In this document: in pieces, positions 1-12,153 of the stretch
Position numbering within the stretch: position 1 is the stretch's first letter
Layout: each line of letters starts with the position of its first letter
Origin: Serilophus lunatus
Lineage: Eukaryota; Chordata; Aves; Passeriformes; Eurylaimidae
DNA length: 64,000 bases
Assembly: GCA_013399895.1 (NCBI GenBank)
Contig: VXBA01003437.1
Location: 863,967-927,966 of the forward strand
Direction: 5' to 3'
Notes under the pieces: generated by a model
What the model was told of the DNA's origin: nothing
What the model saw: only the letters and a program-made list of their open reading frames with translations
Databases searched by the model: none
Position numbers and translations under genes: made by a program

Positions 1-441
1 GCAGAGGAGGAACTTGTAACAAAGCAACGTGAGGGCTCCGATGCTCCTGTCATCCAGTTTCTTCCTGACATCTATATGTGAGATCTTGGATCTGAATCTC
101 ACTTTGTTAATCACTTGGGTCAGAACAAACCAGCGTGTGTGTGTGTGTGTGTGTGGCAGAGCCAGAAGCCTGTGACCACATGGCTCGACTTGGAGCGTAT
201 GACTCTGTATGATGCTGCAAAGCACATGGTCCAAGGTGGCCAAGCCACCTGGGCCAAGGACCATGTGCTGGCCTATCAGTCAAGGAAGGAAGGCCTGACT
301 GGCATCCCCCATGCCACACCCCTGAAGCTCCAGATTGGGTGGGAGGGCATCGAATGGCCAAAGAACCAGATGTCCTGCCTGGAGCGAGTAGCTATGGCAG
401 CTGAACTGTATTTAAGCAGCTGCGTGAGGACTCCATTTTGA
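1..441 (+). other. Unassigned GC-richer open segment at left edge (possible exon or retroelement remnant)
   Basis: One frame (frame 1) is open from the window edge to a TGA at 85-87, then open again to a TGA at 439-441, so two reading blocks in the same phase are split by a single stop. The second block has about 117 codons, including the translated (GT)n tract. The part from 180 to 430 is visibly richer in G and C than the T-rich DNA that follows, and its translation is mixed and hydrophilic rather than low-complexity. I do not recognise the protein. It could be a decayed retroelement or pseudogene fragment, part of a real exon whose remainder lies to the left, or chance. No splice sites or domain motifs settle this. 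Confidence 0.3.
135..155. repeat. (GT)n microsatellite
   Basis: An uninterrupted run of about ten GT dinucleotides. It lies inside the open segment at the left edge, where it would encode alternating Cys and Val. Confidence 0.95.
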
Positions 442-1000
442 AGGTGGAGGGTGTGTGAAAGTGTGGTTTGCTGCCTGAAGATCTGGTAATGTGTGACTCG
501 TGGTAACTATTTTTCTCTTCGCTTTTTTGCTCTTACTCTTTTAATACCTTTTCTTCATCTACTCTTTTCTTTCTCTTGTAGGTAACTTATGACCAAAGAA
601 ACTTGTGTTATACTAAGCTGAGTTACTGACTGCTTTGGTTTGGATATTTTTGTTAACCGTCCTTTTGTTTGCTTTTGTTGTCATTTTTCTTTGCTAATAC
701 TCTAGTGTAATGCTTTTAAGGATACTTTGACTAAATTGTATGGGGTAGGTATTTGCTAATGCTCTAGTGTAGTGCTTTTCCTTGGTTGTATGTTACTCTT
801 GTAAACACTTTTGCCAAACCACCTATTTTCTCACTAAGTTAAAAGAAATTCTCTTAGAGAAAGCGTAATACTGTTTTCACTGAACATGTCTTTGTAGATA
901 ATAATGAACCTAAAGGCTTTAAAATCAACTGAGTTGTTACAGTCTATTACTTGGCAGTTTTTGTGATTCTGAAGTTTTCCTATGTTGAATCTAGCACTAT
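442..1000. other. T-rich non-coding stretch
   Basis: Strongly T-rich on the + strand with no supported gene. A pyrimidine tract at about 550-580 ends in TAG and resembles a 3' splice site, but no convincing exon follows. It also holds the direct repeat at 690-780. It could be the long terminal part of a decayed element linked to the open segment on its left, but no LTR-type boundaries were found. Confidence 0.4.
690..780 (+). repeat. Pair of 29-bp imperfect direct repeats
   Basis: Bases 690-718 and 752-780 share the core TTTGCTAAT, then CTCTAGTGTA, then TGCTTTT, with only a few differences between copies. The spacing is about 62 bp. The sequence between them does not match clearly. It is a local duplication of unknown origin. 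Confidence 0.75.
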
Positions 1001-3254
1001 AAGAACTTGTGATATTGTATTTTGTTTGACTTTATATAGGCTTGAGTAGTCCCTCTTTACACAGTACTCTGGCTTTTTCTCAGAAGCCTATGGATAATGA
1101 AATCTTGCCCCCCTGTGAGAGCAAAGGCTTTGACCGTTTTCTTGTATTTCAAGGCAGCCAAGCTGAAGTTTTCACTCTGATAAGAGTGCTTTATCCTGGC
1201 TCAGGCTGATGCAGCAGTACAGGTACTGAGCCTTTGCTCTCTGCTTTGTGGGTTGATATTCTAATTTTTTTCTTTTTCCAGTCTCAAATCCTTCTCCAGT
1301 TTTGGGAAATAGTGAGTTATAACAGCATTTTTCTTGAGGTTTCTGGGTTATCTTTAATGCTGATGAGAAAGGCACACTGTAGGTCTGCCATGCACAAAGG
1401 CAGACCGTGCTGTACTGTGCTCTATGGTCAGTGAACAGAACTAGATAGAAGGCCTCCAAAGGGTTGGCAGCTTTTGCTGTTGCTTTCACTACACCAAGAA
1501 CCATTGGTGTGTTTGGGTCTTTGTTCCAGAGATCATTTGTAATGCTAGTGAAACTCTGAGTATCTGCAGGCTATAACATGGCTTGGAGTTCAACAAATAT
1601 AAATAACCAAAATCTCTGCTCTTTTCCTCTAGGCTGTGTTGTTAGGTACCATATAATTTTACAAAGCTATTCTGTTTTCATTATTAAGCCAATTAATATT
1701 TGATCTCTTTCATTCTAATATTGAAGAGTTTGGTACTTTCTCGAATTGCTTATGTACAAAACCAGTATGTCTGTTATTAAGCCATTTACTTGTAAGCAGC
1801 TATGCAGCTGTGGGTGGAGAAATAGGGGTTATTTTTCTGCTTCTAAAGGTTTCCCATGTCTCCAGAGAAGCATGCTATTGACACAAGAAGAATGAATGTA
1901 AGGAAATTAGAACATATTCTGGTAGCACAAATGCAGTAATTAAGACTAGTAGAGGTTGAATGGGAGCTCAAAGTAGCAAGTTATGTAGGATGCCTAAAAG
2001 GAGAACAACTGCAAATAATCTTGAGAGGGGAAGGCTTTGATCAGTGATAGAAGATGGTTGTACTCTAGTTCATTTAGGTGATCATGAGGTCAGGTTCTGG
2101 GAGAAAACTAGTGCAGGAAGGCAGTGACTGTAGCCTGTGTTTAGAAGTAAGAATTCTTTCTGTTTCCACTTCATTAATTATCCTGCTCTCTGCAGATTTT
2201 GATCTAGCTGGGAGCCAGAAACTCTCTGTGGTGGACTTTACCCTAGGCTAGAAGCTGTAGTACAAAGTGGTGGTGGGACCCTTTCCCTCCCTCTTACTTG
2301 TCAGTGCAGGGAAACCCGTTGCAATGGTGTGACTCTCTCAAGCATTTTCAGTATCAAGTGACACTGACACTCCTCCTTCCCTTGCGCCCTCATTCCCCAA
2401 ACGAACCAACAAAAACCCAACCCCAAACCTCAACAAATAACTACTTTAATCTGCTGTTTGGTGAGGAAGAGCTTGGCACCAGCTGGCACTAGAATAGATA
2501 GGCTGTATAGGGGCCAATGTGCAAGACCAGCAGGCTGCAAAGAAGTGCAGAAAACATGGACTTTGTGAGTGTGCTAGTATTGATTCCTAATGTTTTGGGT
2601 ATTGTTTGGTTGTGTTTGTATTTAGAATAGCAATATGAATGTTGACGGTCTTTGGTCAAGAAAAAAATGAAATGGTGCAACTCCAGTCTTGCATGAAGTG
2701 AAGTCCTGGCCCTAGTACAAGATATAACACCGAATGGTGGGAAATCACTGCATAGCTTCCAGACAAACTTGCCTAACTTCTGAATCTTAAAATGTCCCAA
2801 TGTTTCTTAAATAAAGACTGGCTGGACCATATTGATGCTTCCCGTATTGCTTTGTTAGAAATCCATTTCTGACCGTTTTTTGGGGGATGTGGACATGACA
2901 CTTCAAGAACTTCAGGATGGCATCACATTTGACTTAAAGAGAGTTGCAGCAGAGATGCAGTGGTGTGATTCAGACGAGTTCTCACTGGTTTTGTTTTGGG
3001 AAAGCAATTTTTAGGTTCAGTTATATACTAATCAAGCATACCCAACGTATTTTCCGTGCCACCTCATTCCATGACACTGTTTCTTTCTATGGCTTTTTCC
3101 TTCTTTATTTCTGTGAATGAATATATGCTTTGTAAGGCACATGGTCCTTGTGTGTAGGGACTACGTAACTCTCTGACAGATTTGATGCAATGGCAACCTC
3201 ACAGTGTTAGTTTACAAGTCTAAGGCAGGTGTTTGATTTTGCAACTTTAATGAA
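1001..3254. other. Non-coding, no gene seen
   Basis: No supported gene. The reading frames here (up to 110 codons at 1172-1504, reverse strand) are short, mutually overlapping and without recognisable motifs. A C/A-rich low-complexity patch lies at about 2390-2445. Confidence 0.6.
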
Positions 3255-3330
3255 AGAGAGTTAAAGGTGGAAAAGACCTAGAAGTCATCCTGTCCATCCC
3301 TCAGCTAATGTTTAGGTCATGAAGCATTAG
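3255..3330 (-). mobile_element. CR1-like LINE 3' tail fragment, reverse orientation
   Basis: The stretch reading AAAGGTGGAAAAGACCT followed by AAGTCATC and GTCCATCCC matches, from memory, the reverse complement of the avian CR1 3' region (GGTTGGAAAAGACCT, AAGATCATC, GTCCAACC). The match is diverged and fades after about 3330. The typical terminal ATTCTATGA-type octamer repeats are not seen. The assignment rests on this short motif only. Confidence 0.55.
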
Positions 3331-6300
3331 ACCCTTGTGGTGTTCGATAATGCTGCAGCATGAGGTTGTCCCAATTAATTTGTTCATCCACCTATCATTG
3401 TCTTGGCTTGGAAAATGGTGTCAGATATGATTGGCATTTTTGTGTTTTGTGCTGGCACGTTGTTGCTGATTTCAGCTACCATTGCGTCAGGCAAAGAAAA
3501 TAGACCTTTTCCACCCACCTCAAATTCAATTACAGCTTTGGTTGTGGATATCGAATACGTTCATAGTATCAACAAAAATAGTCCAAAGATATTTGTCATA
3601 GCCATAGGCTGCAATATCATACTGACTCACTTCTGTGTGCAGTCAAGTGTTGGGGAGGGAGAAAAAGAGGGAGAGGAAGCAGTGTATAAATGCTTTGCCA
3701 GGCTGTCTAATGCAGAGAAATAGATGAGTAGTTTCTGTGGGACTAGACCTTTTCTCATAGGAAACCTTGAATTTAAAGATTTGTTCAAAGTGATTTGATC
3801 TGTACCATTTCCTGTCACACAATGTGCTGTGTTCAGATATTGCAATGCATCTGTTATGACAGATGTGGTAGACTTGGAGAGTCATATGAATAGAGAAATG
3901 GGGAAGCTGAGCTATTCATAATTCTCTTTCAGGATGGCTACCAGAACACAGCCACTTAATTTTGGGGTTGGTGTTTATTCACTCAGTTTATTGCTTAAGG
4001 GAAGAAAAAAGTACTCTAGCACTCAATATATTAACCTTTGCTGAAAACTCACCAAGTATTGTTGCTGCTGTTCTTGGTCCTCTTTCTCTCTGTGTCTTTA
4101 TTGCTTTTTTGTTGTGTCATGTCTGTAAATGTTTTCTGTGTTTCTTGAGATGGGAAGCATGGCTATTTTGGTCGACTTTTAGAGGCTTTTTGAGTGCTTC
4201 TTCAAGAAGAAAAGGTGAAATAAAAATGTGCCTGCCAACTAGCAAAGAGCTTGCTTCCTACCTGTCGAGAGCTTCCCTGTTTGTTGATACCCTGTATTAA
4301 ACAGGAATAGCTTTGGAGAGAACTATGTAAGATTTCTCTCTCACCACATGTCCTTTATCTAGTGTTTCTGTGGCATAGGCCTTGTTAGAGTAAGCCAGGA
4401 ATGAACTGTTATTTCAGAGATGGTGCAGTGTCTCAGATGTTTTTTGTTTTGTATTTTGTGTATAGGCTTTCTTTCCTTCCTCTCTTTCTCCTATTAATTA
4501 GTGCTGTGTGGAAAATCAGATCTGTTTGCTGACTGTTGCCTTCATGCTTAAGTTGTAGCACTAAGGCAGTACCACTAGCCCATGAAGTACTTTGTCTTTA
4601 ATAAATTCACTCTTACTACTTTGCACAGCGTGTTAGATTGATGGAAAAAGCTCAAGATAAGAGAAAAAGTTTCTTTACTGTGTTGTCCTAATGTCCTGTC
4701 ACCTTTGAGCTGCTGCTCCTTGAGCAATAGGTATAAGAACAATCATGTAAATCATGGCTTTTCAGTGAAAAAAAAGTGTTACAATGGGTACCCTGTCTTT
4801 GCAATGTGTTCATTAGAATAAGAAAGCTTGATGAATACACAGACAGATGGATTTTTTTCTCCTTGAAATGAATGTGTGCATATGATCATGTTTATCTGTA
4901 TGTATTCCAAATATCAGAAATAAAATCAAAGAGATCTTTGCCCAAAGACAGGCTTCTGTCCTTTGCTTTGGTTTCCAGTTGTAATACAATTTCATTATGC
5001 ATTTATGCACTGGATGACTTCTACCACTAGGAGAAAATAAAAAAAGCCTTGGAAGACTTTCATAAAATAGTCTAGAAAGCAGAAGCTGAAGTTGAAAGTA
5101 GTCTTATATATAATTCTTTTTTTTAACCTTACTTCTCAATCTTGGCTCGCACTTTTAAACTAAATCACAGCTTGTTCAATATAGCAAATTTTGCAAGTGA
5201 GTTGGTGCTTGTTTCCAGTTCTTCAGACCACACATAGTAGAAATAGTAGTCAGGCTCTAGGGCAATTATTAAGTGCATGCTCACACTGGCAATGACCACT
5301 CAATCCAGAAGAACAAAGCAGCAAAACTAGTGTGAGTGTGTAAGGTGGTGCCATCAGGAGAGTCACATGCCTGTTCAGACAAAACGAGGTTGTGGGGAGT
5401 GTATTAATGTTACCCTTTTGCTGGACATTAAATCTGCGTAACCCAGGGTACCTCGTGTCTCACTGGTGCTGTGTGATGGAGTTCGTCCCCCCACCTTGTG
5501 TGTGTTGTGTTTCAGGGTTGGCACAGGCAGAACAGTGGTGGCCAATCTGCCATAGCTGTTTTGAGCTCTCTTAAAGCCTTGCGCTGTTCATCAGGATTAG
5601 CAGACTAATTAGTTAACACTGTTTTATTACCTCTCTCCTTCGGGACACCCTTTCCTCCTCAGTGAAAGGTGGCTATATTTTTTTTCTTACAAGTTAGACT
5701 GATATCTTGCTGTTACTTATGTGGAGGATGAATTTCTGTTAATTGAGAAAAACTTGTAAAACCCTTTCCCCAGATAAAACTGCTGTGATTCTTCTTGTGT
5801 CAGGTAATTTAATCTCTTCAGGTATACGCTGCCTAAATAAAGGCATATCTTTCAAAGCCCATCATTGATCTCTTTTTCTAACCAATTCAGTTTCTGGTAT
5901 GTCAGTCACCTCCATGAATTGTGTCATTGTAACTAAAGGATTATATTGGATTTTTTTATTAATCTTTCCAAAATAACATTTGGATATATAGCCAGAATTA
6001 ATAGAAATAGAAATCTGTAGTAGATAATGAATTGCATATAGGCAAAGAAGCTGCATTAGTTGGGCTAAAGCTGTTTTGAACAGCAAGATCCCTAAAGACA
6101 TAAGCAAAGTGGAGACAGGAAATAAGTTGGATGACTAATTCTTACATAATTATCTAATTTTCCTTCCTTTAGCATCCTCTCTGAATTTGCCAGACTGCAT
6201 AGAGATCTGAAGACTGATATAAAGGAAGTGTTCACAGTATACAGATGAACCTGTGTTAGTGACAAAGTGCCCTGTAAATTGTCTTATCAGTCACAGCAGA

Positions 6301-7857
6301 TTGGGAACAAAGTTGCCTTGGTATTTGCATATTAATTGTCTGTTTTTAATAAACTCTCAATTTACAAACTCTTAAGGGCAGAGTTAAATTCCTTCCCTCC
6401 CCTGGCAATAAACTTCCCAGGGAGAATTCTGTAAACACTCCGTGTGTAGTAAAGCTGATACTTAGATGGAAAGTGTTAGCTCCTTCCCGTGTGCAGCAGA
6501 GCTAAGCAGAGGATGGCTCTCACAGCCCTTGGTGTCCCACCTCCTCTTTCTGCCTAGTCCAAAGCACACAGACTGAAGGAACAGGAGTCTTTAGAAGAAA
6601 GATGTTGCTATTTCTGTGTGTGCTTCACTTAAAGTGTTGTTGTGGTTCTTCTCTGAGTGTTGATTCCCGTGACTTTCAAGAAAGGATCCACAGGTAATCC
6701 TACTTCGTGGATGAGAAGACTGAATAAAAAAGAAGCTTACTGAGTTGTCTGAAACTACACAGCAAGAGTGATGAAGGCAGGGAATCCCTAACTCCCTACC
6801 CCCTCTCCTCTGATAACTTACTCTGGCTGGCCACGGCAGCATTTATAACCTTGAAGTTGTGATGAAGTCTGAAATGTTCCAGAGGCATGTGTTCTGTTCC
6901 TGCATTAAGCAGCAAGCTCCCTAACGCCCTAGATTAGCCCAAATAAGGGTTGTAATGCATTTTTTAATGGCCTTGGTTATTTCCCAGTGCACCATCGTGT
7001 TAGCTGTGCAGTTCCTTTACACTCTGAGTCCTGTTGGGTACTCAAGCTGAGTTGTGCCACCCTGCCTTCTGCTGAGAGCAGCCTTTAACAAAGGGAAAGT
7101 TTGAAGAAGGCTTGGGATGGTGGAGAAAGTCATTCCTTTGAAAGGAACACCATGCAGTCATGATGGGATTTTTATTCTCAGGTTTATCATAGGTATTCTT
7201 AACTGCGCTTTCCCACTGCTGTGCAGAGTAAACAGAGTATCTGATTTACTGTTGAAAATCGGTTTTGTTTTGGAGATTGTTGTCATGGAATGGGGTCTTT
7301 AATGTTTTCTCTGTTCCTGCAAGGACACAGGAGTAGCTGTTTTGTCGAATGAAAGAGAACTCTTCATTAAGTGGCAAATTAATGCAGGGTATTTAAAGCT
7401 CTCAAGTGACTGGATATGGTGGAAGTTCTTTTTCTATTAAGACTTTACTGTGGGCATTGTGTGTTTCCTCTGAACTTCAGTAATGATCCTTGCGAGCTAA
7501 GCTGTTCCTCCCATGTGTTGCTTTTGAGGAAAAGCTGAGTCTTACATTGCAGATGTACCTGTAACTATATAACTTACTGTGCCTTTTCTTCACAGTCTTG
7601 ATAGAAGACTTTATCTGAAGACAGTAGCATCAGCCAGCAGGACTGCTATATAGTGCTTTCAGCTCAGCCTTTCCATTATAGATCTCCCCAGTGAGTGGCT
7701 TATCCTCAAGCTCCCGTATTTGAAGTGCTTTCAGGCTGAAACTAAGTGTACAACTTCTCTGCCTAGAAGCAACCCCCACCCTAATGTTCTTCTAAAAGCA
7801 GGTTAGCTGCAGAGAATTTCATGTAATCCCCTGCCTGCCTTCAGCACTTTCCAGATG
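3331..7857. other. Non-coding, no gene seen
   Basis: No supported gene. Frames of 60-112 codons occur, such as 3962-4300 on the + strand, rich in Phe, Leu and Cys as expected from T-rich DNA. An AT-rich patch at 6320-6370 contains an octamer-like ATTTGCAT beside ATTAATT and may be regulatory. Confidence 0.6.
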
Positions 7858-7875
7858 AAAGTGTTTAAACACTTT
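7858..7875. repeat. 18-bp perfect palindrome
   Basis: AAAGTGTTTAAACACTTT is identical to its reverse complement. Just outside it, CAGCACTT on the left and AAGTGCTG on the right form a second, wider inverted pair. No function is assigned. Confidence 0.9.
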
Positions 7876-10800
7876 TCCAGGCATTGACAGAAGTGCTGCA
7901 AGTATTAATTTAAATCAGTGGCTTGATACTAAGGACAAGTAGATTCAATTTCATACATATGAAAACAGAGGAGCAGGGTAGTATCTAGAAGGTCACGGTT
8001 GCAAAGCTAGGAATACAGGAGCCAAGTGTCACAAATTACAGCCTATTTTAAGAATGAGAGTCCTTAAAACAGCAGATGAGTTGTTTAGTTTTTGTTTCTT
8101 CAATCTGAAATCATCTTATTGTTGCCTGAGAACTGTATGGTGCAAAGTCTCTGATTGTTTAAATGTCTTTGTATGGCCCTCGACTAACCGAGCCAACCTC
8201 TTGATTTGGGTTAAAAGTAGCCTTACTAAAATAATAAGTCATGTTAAAGTTTTGTAACAAATGACCTAATTATATGTCACTATAAGTAGGAAATACAGTG
8301 CTTTAGGGCTTCCTAGCATTTGATTTCAAAACCTTCTTTAAATGAGTTGCATACATGGATGTGTATTTCAGTCAGGCAAAATAAAGTTAAACATTGCCTT
8401 ATATTTATGCTAAGAAACATATCACCTTGAGGATGGACTCTTTTTTTCACTTGACATGATTATACCAGTTTCAGGGAAACAAAAGCTTTAGCTGTCAATG
8501 CCCCTCAAGTTGTAGGGTGCAGCGAGATTGTTGGAATTCATTTTGTAAGAGTTGAACCAAAGAAGAAAAATTGTGATCTGCATAAATTGGATGGATAGGT
8601 CTTTTGCTTTAGCTTCTGCTTCTTTCCCTTTTGTCTGTATTCTTCTGTCTTAATTCTGGCACGTATAAAAATGTAAAAATATGATTTTGCGTTGATCTTG
8701 AGATGTCATATGAGTTATCTCTGTCTCCTCAATGCATATGCCCTTGTGGCACGTCTTAGCCTTCATGCTTTCTTCAGGCTGTTGTTCTTACTTGCCTCTA
8801 GACAGTAGTTGTCCTGTTCCTTGTTTCAGTGCTCTTCCAAAAATGTCTTCCTCTAAGCAACTGGTCACTGTATTTCTATCTAACTATTTACTAGTCTAAT
8901 GACCTACTCAAAAACTAGCAACTGTGAAGTCATCTGTTTGGCATGGATATTTGGAGTGCTGCAGGAGGCTTGGATATACAGAAGTCTAGGCTGATGATGG
9001 AGGCAATCATCTTGCTTCTCTAACCTGAAATCTCCCTTCTGGGAGAAGGAGATATATTACAGCATGAAACATACCATTTTCCAAAGTGTTTAAATTGATA
9101 AAAGAAGGAAGTGGTGACTAGCCTTCTACAAATTCTTTGACTCAGCCTCTTGCGTCTACCTCTTAAAAAACTCTTTGCTATGCAGCAACACAAATAACTG
9201 AGTTTCTATACTATTATCACTTTCAGACTGATTGGAAGCATTTATGTATTTGTGTTTAATAATACAGAATTGAGTGCAGGTCTTTAGTTCCCTGCAGAGA
9301 CAGGGGCTGAAACCTGTGAAGTCTACAGAAATGAGTCAAGAATTTGAAGATTGACTTACTTTATGAATTCCAATAGGTCCCTGTTTGCTATTGCATGTTA
9401 ATAGGAAGATGAAGGGGGAAGTTATAAAGACACAGCGTGTGCGAAAATAGAGATTCCATTAACCTGAGATCCTGGGGCTTCTGATGCTCGAGCATCACTC
9501 AGGATGCATCTGCTCTCGTACCTGGTTACTTTAAGGCACAACTTTGTGTATGTTGGCTAAGGGATCCAAGAGTGATTTTTCTGGTCTGTGTAGGGCCAGG
9601 TAATTGAAGTGACTTGAGCAATTGTATAATGGCCTGCATCTCATGCTTGTTGCCATGGCATAAATAGGGAGAGTAGCAAGAACTGAAAGAGATGTGAAAT
9701 AAGGAAGTTAAAAGGAGACAGCATAATCAGAAGTAGTACTGTCAAAGGCTGGGGAGGGTGCAGACAGGGGGAAGGGAAACAAGTCCAGCAACGAATGTTT
9801 TAAGTTCAAAATGCACTGGGAAAAGTAACCTGTAGAATTTTGACTTAATGTATTGAATTTTAGTTTTCCTTCCTCTGTGAACAAGCAAATTAGGGCAGAG
9901 TTCAAAGGAAAGTTTGCAATCCTTTCTTCTCTCCTAATCTGCAGCTCTTTTTCTCTTGCAGAATTATCTGCATTCATGAGGCAACCAGATCATTGTTGCT
10001 GTAAGGCAGCTTGAGCTATAAGGCTCACATTAAAAAAATCTATACACTGGATGCAGCATTCTGCCTCACATACTTGCAGAAATGCTTACCCACAACAAAG
10101 GCAGTACGCAGATAACATCATGTTCCATTTCTCTGGCTTGTGCATGAAGTACTGGAGAGCTTCAGGTGACACTTAGGTCCCATGGAACACATACTGCAAC
10201 CAAAACTACTGCATTTTTTGTGTTGCAGTTTTTTGGTATAGACTGATCACAAAGTACCTTTGGGTTTGTGGGGTTTTTTCTGCTATTTTTTTATTTCTGT
10301 AAAGATAAGTCCTGTTCCTCAATGCCAAGAATATGTGATTTTGATGCTTTTGCTGAACAGTGTTTTTGGATCTCTTGGAGTCTCTGGCACATGCTGAGGC
10401 ATAAGTATGATTCAGTAATGAGCCGACATAAATTTTAATTTGCATCCCTTTTAAAAATTCCCTTGGCACAAAACCTCCTGTAAGCTGAACTAGAGCAGAT
10501 CAGTTTCCTGTGCCCCAGCTCTGTGCAGGGGCAAGGCTACAGTCACCTGGCAGGGATCTATTAAAACTGTTTATATACATCAGTTTTAGAGACCACGTGC
10601 ATGTAAGTAGCTATGGCAACACTTTCTACCATTGTCCCGAGGAGCAGAGAGTTGTACCGATAGCTAGCACAGGAGGTGGCACTGGCTTTTGTACTGCAGG
10701 TAGACCTACAGATCTGCTTTGATACATTGTTAGAAATCAACAATAGAAGTTCATGATTGGTTTTGTATTGATTTTTCTTTTTTAATAACTTGTAATTTGT

Positions 10801-12138
10801 TCCTCGCTTGCGTATTATTCTTCTTTCCCTTACTGATACTGGTAACAAGAGCAAATATTCATAATTTGCCTCTGTCTTTGCATTATGCTGTGAAGTGCAT
10901 CCTCCTTTGCTTATCCACAGTCTGTGCTCGTGTGAATGTTAGGGGTTTTTTTTGATTAGATGGACTGGAAGACATCATGTGACCATTTTAGAGATACTGT
11001 ACTATTGAGAGAGCTGTTAGTAATGAAAAGGGAAAACCATTAGAATAAGTCACTTGATGATATTCCTACTGATTTTTATGCAGAGAACTGCTGATTAATT
11101 TTTAAATTAGCTCCAAAAATAGATGGCCACCAATTGCAATACTGAGCATTAGTTCACTTGTCAAATTCAAGTTACTGCTCCTGGCAGCTAAAATGCAAAA
11201 AGGCATAGTGTGTTGGCAGTCAGACACGGAAGACCTTTCACCCAAGAGGTTCTCCAAGTTTTTCCCATAGGAGAAATATCAGATGCAATAATAAACTTTA
11301 ATTCTGAAAGTCACAGCTTGTCTGTAACTTGCAGATCACTGAACCCTGAGAAGCCATCCAGTACGCACATGCTTTGCACAGCTGCTTGGTATTCCCTTGT
11401 GCCATACTGTTCTCTGGGGACTTGTCATGACAGCATTGTCTCTGGCTGCCAAAATGCAAGGTTGTCATCTGTGCCAAGCTAAGTCCGTGTGTTCTGAGCA
11501 CATGTTATGCAGGTAAAAACTAAGAAATTAATCCAAGATGGGGAAATACAGACTTCTTTTGTCATAACTTTGTCTAACTCATCAAACTATGGCCATGTCT
11601 AATTTATGTGTTGCTACAGTTTATCTGTATCCTGATATTTTGGGTTTTGGCAGTGAAGGGGTTTTTAATCTTAAGTAATGAATAAATATTTTCGTCTTGG
11701 TTCTGTCTTATTTCCCTTGACTCTCTACAATGAGTGGAAGGAATTAGGAAAATTTTCCTGAAGGAGATAATAAAGCAAGAGCCTGATGTAACTATTCTGG
11801 ACTATCTTCTAGAAGACTCTTCACCTCTTTGTATTGACTACATGGGGATGTTGTACAGCAGCAGATCCACAACCTACAGTTATACTTCATAAACAGTACC
11901 AAATATTTTTCACCAAGGTTTATATAAGTAGTTTATGTAGTAAACTCATAGAATGCTTTTTCATAATGATGCCACTTTTAACTGAATAAACTCCCTAGGA
12001 ATTTACTATGAGTTGTATCTTGAAAACAGCAGAAGTAGCTTTGGTATTGTCTTCTGTTGCTGCATGGCCACAATCCACACTTGTGCTGTTTCAGTCTTTT
12101 GTTTTAGGCTGAAGTTCCTAAGAGCATTATGGTCATCA
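7876..12138. other. Non-coding, no gene seen
   Basis: No supported gene. A 16-bp perfect palindrome (TGATGCTCGAGCATCA) lies at 9482-9497. Open frames up to 97 codons have no recognisable features. Confidence 0.6.
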
Positions 12139-12153
12139 TTTTTTTTTTTTTTT
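12139..12153. repeat. T15 homopolymer tract
   Basis: Fifteen consecutive T on the + strand. No source element such as a SINE or retrocopy body is recognisable beside it. Confidence 0.9.

Noticed and set aside
550..585. Strong pyrimidine tract ending in TAG, like a 3' splice site
   Set aside because: No open frame with a donor site follows at a reasonable distance. T-rich DNA yields many such tracts.
2390..2445. C/A-rich stretch considered as a telomere-like or satellite repeat
   Set aside because: No regular repeat unit. It is simple low-complexity sequence.
11945..11990. TCATAGAATG, resembling the CR1 reverse-complement terminus
   Set aside because: Only the 10-mer matches. The following DNA does not continue with the GGTTGGAA-type CR1 tail.
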